Assembly: GCA_032127265.1 (NCBI GenBank)
Contig: JAQAZP010000380.1
Span: 1 to 9,919 of the forward strand
Reading direction: 5' to 3'
DNA: 9,919 nt
From: JAQAZP01 sp032127265
Lineage (GTDB): Bacteria; Acidobacteriota; JAQAZP01
Shown here: in pieces, positions 6,448-9,919 of the stretch
Numbering within the stretch: the stretch's first letter is position 1
How the letters are laid out: each line of letters starts with the position of its first letter
Notes under the pieces: model-generated
What the model saw: only the letters and a program-made list of their open reading frames with translations
Told to the model about the DNA's origin: nothing
The model's database searches: none
Made by a program: the position numbers and the translations under genes

Positions 6448-8421
6448 TCAGACACCCTCGTCCGTGGTTTCCGCAGTGCCCGATACCGGGGGAGCCACGC
6501 TTTCGGCATCATTCCCCGATGGATCAACTGAACCCCCGTTTTCGTCCGCGGGTTCCTCCGCTGTTTCACCGGCCACCGCGTCCTCTTCCTCCACCACGCC
6601 TACTCCGTCCCCGGCGACCGCGCTGTCCCCGGCACCCGCTCCGTTCACGGGGCCCTCTTCGTTCACGGCGTCATCGCCAGCGCCGGGCCGCAGTGCCGGC
6701 GGGGCGAGGTGCAGGAAAGGCTCCAGCCGGCTGGTGAACAGGCCGGCCTGGTCGCAGCGCAGCGCGTCGCGAAGATAGGTCCGGGTGTCCTCCTCGGGCC
6801 GTTCCAGTTCCGACGAAAATTCCACCATGCGCACCAGCAGGTCACAGCGGCTGGGATCGCGCCGCAGCGCCTCGGCATACTCGGTGTAGGCCTTTTTCCG
6901 GTCACCGCGATCCTCGTAGAGCCGGGCCAGATGGAGGTGCAGTTCGGCATCGTGGGGATCCATTTCCACCGCCTTGCGGTAGAGCTTCAACTCGCGGCGG
7001 CTCTCACCGGCCTCGCGATACAGACCGGCCAACCAGATGATGTGCGAGACATCCTCCTTGCTGCGGCGATGAGCCTCCTCCCCGGAGCGGATGGCCCCCT
7101 GCAGGTCCCCCTCCAGATACAGCAGCCGGGAATAGAGCCGGTGGTTCCAGCTGTCATAGGGGAACAGTTCCACGGCGCGCTGGAGAGTGCTCCGGGCATC
7201 GCCCAGACGGCCGGTCTCGATATAGACGTGGGCCAGCAGTTTCATCGGCTGGTAGTTGTCCGGCTCGGCCGCGGCCGCAGCCTCGAAGAGGGCTATGGCC
7301 TCGTCCCGCTCCCCTTCCAGCCAGTGCCGGTATCCGGCCACCACCTGTTCCACCTGCTCATTGTTCCGGAAGCGGGGGAAATACTCGGTGGGAATGCCGC
7401 CAGCCCGATCTCCGCCAAAGGTGATCGGGCTGGCCACCTGGGCCGGGGCGGGGGCAGAGAGACACAGGAGGAGCAGCAGTGCCGCCCCCGCGGCAGCGCG
7501 GCCGCGGGGTCCCGCCCCGCCTCTGCGGGGCCGGACCAGGGCGCCGATCAGCGCTGGACAGGCTGAGGTCATCAGGAAGACCAACAGGGTCACCTCCACG
7601 GCCACCGCCTCGGTGACACCGATTACGGGAAAGAGAAGAGCGGCGATCCCCTCACGGGCCCCGAGACCGCTTACGGTGAGCGGCACCAGGCGGCCGGCCA
7701 TCACCAGCGGCACCACGGTCAACACCCCGCCCAGCCGAATATCGCCGGCCGGCACCAGGTCCCGCAGCAGAAGGAAGTAGAGTAGGTATACTACGAAAAA
7801 CGCGGTCAGGGCCACAAGCAGGAGCAGGGCCGCGCTGACCGGGCCCACACGGGCAGCCGCCAGGGCGGCGCGCACGGCCCTGGCCCGGATCGGCCCCAGC
7901 CAGTAACAGCGCCGCAGGGGGCCCGCCACCACCGGGCCCAGCACCAGCACCGACAGGGCAAAGAGGGCCGCACCGGCCGGCAGCAGTGCCCACCAGACCC
8001 CGAAGAGCACCAGGGTGCCGGGAACGGCGAAAAGGAAGACCGCGGTGAGGTCGAGGGCCTTGTCCACCAGCACCAGACCGGCCAGCGTGCTGCGGTTCCT
8101 GGAGGGCAGATAGAGCACCCGCCCCAGTTCCCCGAGATTGAGCGGAGTGAAGATGCTCAGGGCCACACCAGCCAGCAGCGAGCGCAGGGCCAGCCCGAAG
8201 CTCACCGCCACCCCCTGCCGGCGCAGGAGCGCCCCCCACTTGAAGGCCTTGAGCAGATAGTGCACCGCCACCAGGGGAATAGCCAGAGCCAGGATCCGCA
8301 GGTCCAGGCCGGAGAAGGCATGGAACCCCTTTTCCCAGCCGTCCCGAAAACAATAAAAAATCAGCAGCAGCAGGGTGATGGTGAAGAGGTAGCGCAGCAG
8401 CAGGAACGGTTTGATCCTCAT
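6448..8421 (-). CDS. Flippase-like membrane domain fused to periplasmic-type TPR domain
   Basis: The 657-residue product has two parts. Residues 1 to about 295 are a polytopic membrane domain of the LPG_synthase_TM/UPF0104 (YbhN/AglD-like) family, recognisable by FTPLNLGELGRV (91-102), VDKALDLTAVF (119-129) and VSGLGAREGIAALLF (250-264). Members are linked to lipid or glycolipid synthesis and transport. Residues 306-327 then form an arginine-led hydrophobic segment ending APAPAQ, just like a Sec signal peptide. About five TPR units follow (roughly 357-525; for example HLARLYEDRGDRKKAYTEYA), then a Pro/Gly/acidic low-complexity tail (about 578-657). The ATG at 8421 overlaps the upstream stop as ATGA; a longer reading to 8745 only runs through the upstream gene. 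No frameshift or stop separates the two parts, so this is one ORF. An in-frame ATG at 7572 (M284) could restart translation of the second part. The flippase role and the topology are inference. Confidence 0.85.
   Translation of the reverse strand: MRIKPFLLLRYLFTITLLLLIFYCFRDGWEKGFHAFSGLDLRILALAIPLVAVHYLLKAFKWGALLRRQGVAVSFGLALRSLLAGVALSIFTPLNLGELGRVLYLPSRNRSTLAGLVLVDKALDLTAVFLFAVPGTLVLFGVWWALLPAGAALFALSVLVLGPVVAGPLRRCYWLGPIRARAVRAALAAARVGPVSAALLLLVALTAFFVVYLLYFLLLRDLVPAGDIRLGGVLTVVPLVMAGRLVPLTVSGLGAREGIAALLFPVIGVTEAVAVEVTLLVFLMTSACPALIGALVRPRRGGAGPRGRAAAGAALLLLLCLSAPAPAQVASPITFGGDRAGGIPTEYFPRFRNNEQVEQVVAGYRHWLEGERDEAIALFEAAAAAEPDNYQPMKLLAHVYIETGRLGDARSTLQRAVELFPYDSWNHRLYSRLLYLEGDLQGAIRSGEEAHRRSKEDVSHIIWLAGLYREAGESRRELKLYRKAVEMDPHDAELHLHLARLYEDRGDRKKAYTEYAEALRRDPSRCDLLVRMVEFSSELERPEEDTRTYLRDALRCDQAGLFTSRLEPFLHLAPPALRPGAGDDAVNEEGPVNGAGAGDSAVAGDGVGVVEEEDAVAGETAEEPADENGGSVDPSGNDAESVAPPVSGTAETTDEGV
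6451..6690 (-). other. Acidic low-complexity C-terminal tail of the fusion protein
   Basis: The last 80 residues are dominated by Gly, Ala, Val, Pro, Glu and Asp, with short repeats (VNEEG/VNGAG; AVAGDG, AVAGET). In DNA the element GTTCACGG occurs twice. It has no predicted fold and is net negative. Length variation among relatives would be expected. A flexible tether or surface-exposed tail is possible. Confidence 0.6.
7441..7509 (-). other. Internal signal-peptide-like segment at the fusion joint
   Basis: Residues 305-327 show the layout of a Sec signal peptide: basic residues (R299, R300, R306, R308), a Leu/Ala-rich core (AALLLLLCLS) and a small-residue end APA before Q328. It lies in the middle of a 657-residue protein, right after the last helix of the flippase-like domain. 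It may act as an extra membrane anchor that sends the TPR domain to the periplasm, or be cleaved there. Confidence 0.6.
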
Positions 8422-9881
8422 TCCGCCACCCCCTCGGGCGCCGCCCGGCCGAAAAGTCGTCGGGCCAGCCAGGCCAGCGGGTGGGCGCAGAAGACCAGCA
8501 GGTAGAGGTCCACCTGGACGCGGTGCGGAGTGCCGGCGGCCACCAGGGCGTGCAGCGCAAGGTAAAAGAGGGTCAGCAGGTAGAGGTAGAGCGGTCCGCC
8601 CCGCCAGCGGCGGGCCAGCATCACCATTCCCACCAGCGCCAGCGGCAGTTGCCAGCCGATGGTCAGCCAGGCCACCGCCGTGAGCAAAGGACTCGATTTC
8701 CGGACCGGGGTGACCCGGACCATCTCGCTGGCCCGAACCAGGCAAAGCCTGAAGTAAACCCGCGGGTTGGCCATGATAAAGGCTTTGACGTTGCGATTGA
8801 GGATCCGGTTGCGTTCCGTTTCCGGCAGGTCCGGCGCGAACTGGGGAAACTCCACCGTGTCTTTCCTTCTCAGCGAGGGCATCTCCGACTGGCGGATCTC
8901 CCGGTAACGCTCCCGGGTCCAGGCGTTTTCAGCCGTCTCGAACTCGGTGGAGAACTTCTGGTTGTTGTATTCCCAGAGATTGCGCCCCCCCTTGGTGGGC
9001 AGGAGTACCAGCTCGTGGAACAGGCCGTGGTTGCGGATCACCCAGGGTACGGCCAGGGCAGCGAATACGGCGCAGGTGACCAGGGCCAGGGCCGACGCCC
9101 GAACCAGCGGATGGCGGGCGGCGGCGCCACGGTCCCCGGTCTCGCCGGTGTCGAACCACCGGGGAAAACCAAGCTCGGCAATCATGGCCAGCAGCAGCAG
9201 CGGCAGGAAAGTGGCGGTGAAGGTGCGGGTGAGAAAGGAGAGCCCCAGCAAGAGACCCAGCAGAGCCGCCCGTCCCGCGGTGGGACGGGCGCGCAGCGCA
9301 TAGTATGCGGCGGACGCCAGTCCCAGCAGGACCACGAAGAGGGTCTGGGTCACCAGCAGGCCGGCATAGTAGATGAAGTAGGGATGGACGGCGGCCAGCA
9401 AGGCCGCGGCCAGGGCCGTTTCACGCCCCACGGCCCGTTTGCCAAGATACCAGGCGACGAGCGGCAACAGGGCCGAGAGCAGCATTTGCACCAGCCGGGC
9501 GGGAAAGAACCCGCTGCCGAAGACAGCAAAGAGGCCGGCGAGAAAAAGGGGGTAGAGCGGCATGAAAAAGGCGGTGGGTTTTCCCGGGGGGATCATGCCG
9601 AAGAGCCCGCCCGACTCGATCCACCGCCGCTGCAGTTCCACCACGTGCTCCGGCGCTCCGGGACGCACGTCCAGCAACCGGGACGAAATCGACATGCCCC
9701 GGCCGTCGAGGATGTTCTGGGCCAGATCGCGGAAGATGGCCCCTTCGGCGATTTCCAGGGTCCCGGTGAGCTCCACGGCCCCAAGAAAGCCAAGACGCAG
9801 AACCAGGCCGAGGAGAAAGATCAGCAGGAGCGGGCGCCGGCGCACCAGAGCCGCCATGTTTCTGCCCGTTGCACTGATCAT
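8418..9881 (-). CDS. GT39/ArnT-like GT-C membrane glycosyltransferase
   Basis: A 487-residue polytopic inner-membrane protein of the dolichyl-phosphate-mannose mannosyltransferase / ArnT superfamily, which uses polyprenyl-phosphate-linked sugars to glycosylate lipids or proteins on the outer face. Evidence includes a first helix at about 17-37, then an extended first loop with the family-like pattern AIFRDLAQNILDGRGM (48-63), the conserved PTAFFMPLYPLFLAGLF (102-118) before a chain of hydrophobic helices, the helix/Arg-rich turn LTRTFTATFLPLLLL (217-231), and a soluble segment (about 287-370) before the final helices. The usual paired acidic residues of GT39 are represented at best by E46 and D52, so catalysis cannot be confirmed by eye. 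ATG at 9881 was chosen; a TTG at 9896 overlapping the upstream stop and an ATG at 9857 are alternatives, and ribosome-binding sequence does not decide. It ends in a four-base overlap with the flippase-TPR gene. Acceptor and donor are unknown. Confidence 0.82.
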   Translation of the reverse strand: MISATGRNMAALVRRRPLLLIFLLGLVLRLGFLGAVELTGTLEIAEGAIFRDLAQNILDGRGMSISSRLLDVRPGAPEHVVELQRRWIESGGLFGMIPPGKPTAFFMPLYPLFLAGLFAVFGSGFFPARLVQMLLSALLPLVAWYLGKRAVGRETALAAALLAAVHPYFIYYAGLLVTQTLFVVLLGLASAAYYALRARPTAGRAALLGLLLGLSFLTRTFTATFLPLLLLAMIAELGFPRWFDTGETGDRGAAARHPLVRASALALVTCAVFAALAVPWVIRNHGLFHELVLLPTKGGRNLWEYNNQKFSTEFETAENAWTRERYREIRQSEMPSLRRKDTVEFPQFAPDLPETERNRILNRNVKAFIMANPRVYFRLCLVRASEMVRVTPVRKSSPLLTAVAWLTIGWQLPLALVGMVMLARRWRGGPLYLYLLTLFYLALHALVAAGTPHRVQVDLYLLVFCAHPLAWLARRLFGRAAPEGVAE

Positions 9882-9888
9882 GCCGCGG

Positions 9889-9919
9889 TTACTCAATATA
9901 GCCCAGGTCCTCGAGATGT
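9889..9919 (-). CDS. C-terminal end of an unidentified upstream gene (partial)
   Basis: The frame reads nine codons, HLEDLGYIE, then TAA, seven bases before the ATG of the GT39 gene. The tight spacing fits an operon partner that continues outside the window. Endings of the type 'L..LGYi' are common in sulfatase/alkaline-phosphatase superfamily proteins, but nine residues cannot support a family call. Confidence 0.35.
   Translation of the reverse strand, partial: HLEDLGYIE

Noticed and set aside
6447..6569. Longer radical SAM start giving 41 extra residues
   Set aside because: It would overlap the end of the TPR gene by about 120 bases, the added residues are basic and non-conserved, and the GTG at 6446 sits one base after the upstream stop with a ribosome-binding sequence.
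7652..8560. 302-codon minus-strand frame inside the flippase-like and GT39 genes
   Set aside because: Out-of-frame shadow with Gly/Ala/Pro/Arg bias; the true frame shows conserved membrane-domain motifs.

Overview
The window looks like part of a cell-envelope or surface-glycan biosynthesis locus from a GC-rich Gram-negative bacterium. Coding regions have strongly G/C-ending codons, and the one clearly AT-rich stretch is intergenic. A Desulfuromonadales/Geobacter-like or other proteobacterial host would fit a WecA-type transferase with a long C-terminal extension next to GT-C, flippase-like and B12-radical SAM genes. That assignment is inference: no rRNA, tRNA or other taxonomic marker is present.

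All confidently called genes are on the minus strand, so transcription runs from high to low coordinates, in two blocks. The first block (9919 to 4926) begins with the last nine codons of an unidentified upstream gene. It continues with a GT39/ArnT-like GT-C membrane glycosyltransferase, then a two-part protein joining a flippase-like (LPG_synthase_TM/UPF0104) membrane domain to a TPR domain, then a B12-binding-domain radical SAM enzyme. Spacing is very tight: an ATGA overlap at 8418-8421 and a single base between stop and GTG start at 6447. This argues for one translationally coupled unit.

A 296-bp AT-rich intergenic region (4630-4925) separates the blocks and carries a plausible sigma70 promoter for the second block. 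The second block encodes a WecA/MraY-family polyprenyl-phosphate HexNAc-1-phosphate transferase with a roughly 200-residue GAF-like cytosolic extension, a DegT/DnrJ/EryC1/StrS PLP sugar aminotransferase, and a GHMP sugar kinase resembling heptose-7-phosphate kinases. The last two are 3 bp apart.

Taken together, the second block could make sugar intermediates (kinase, aminotransferase) and start a lipid-linked glycan (WecA-like). The first block could move or use polyprenyl-linked sugars (flippase-like domain, GT-C transferase) and modify a lipid or sugar (radical SAM). The pathway and its product are inferred from families only.

The left end (1-556) contains no intact gene. It holds a short minus-strand ORF whose end matches the N-terminal signature of UbiE/MenG methyltransferases and then stops, facing a possible plus-strand coding fragment that enters from the window edge. 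It looks like a decayed or rearranged boundary of the locus.

No CRISPR array, insertion sequence, tRNA, rRNA, riboswitch or canonical terminator was found. The most unusual items are the in-frame flippase-TPR fusion with an internal signal-peptide-like segment, the extended WecA-type enzyme, and the UbiE-like remnant.
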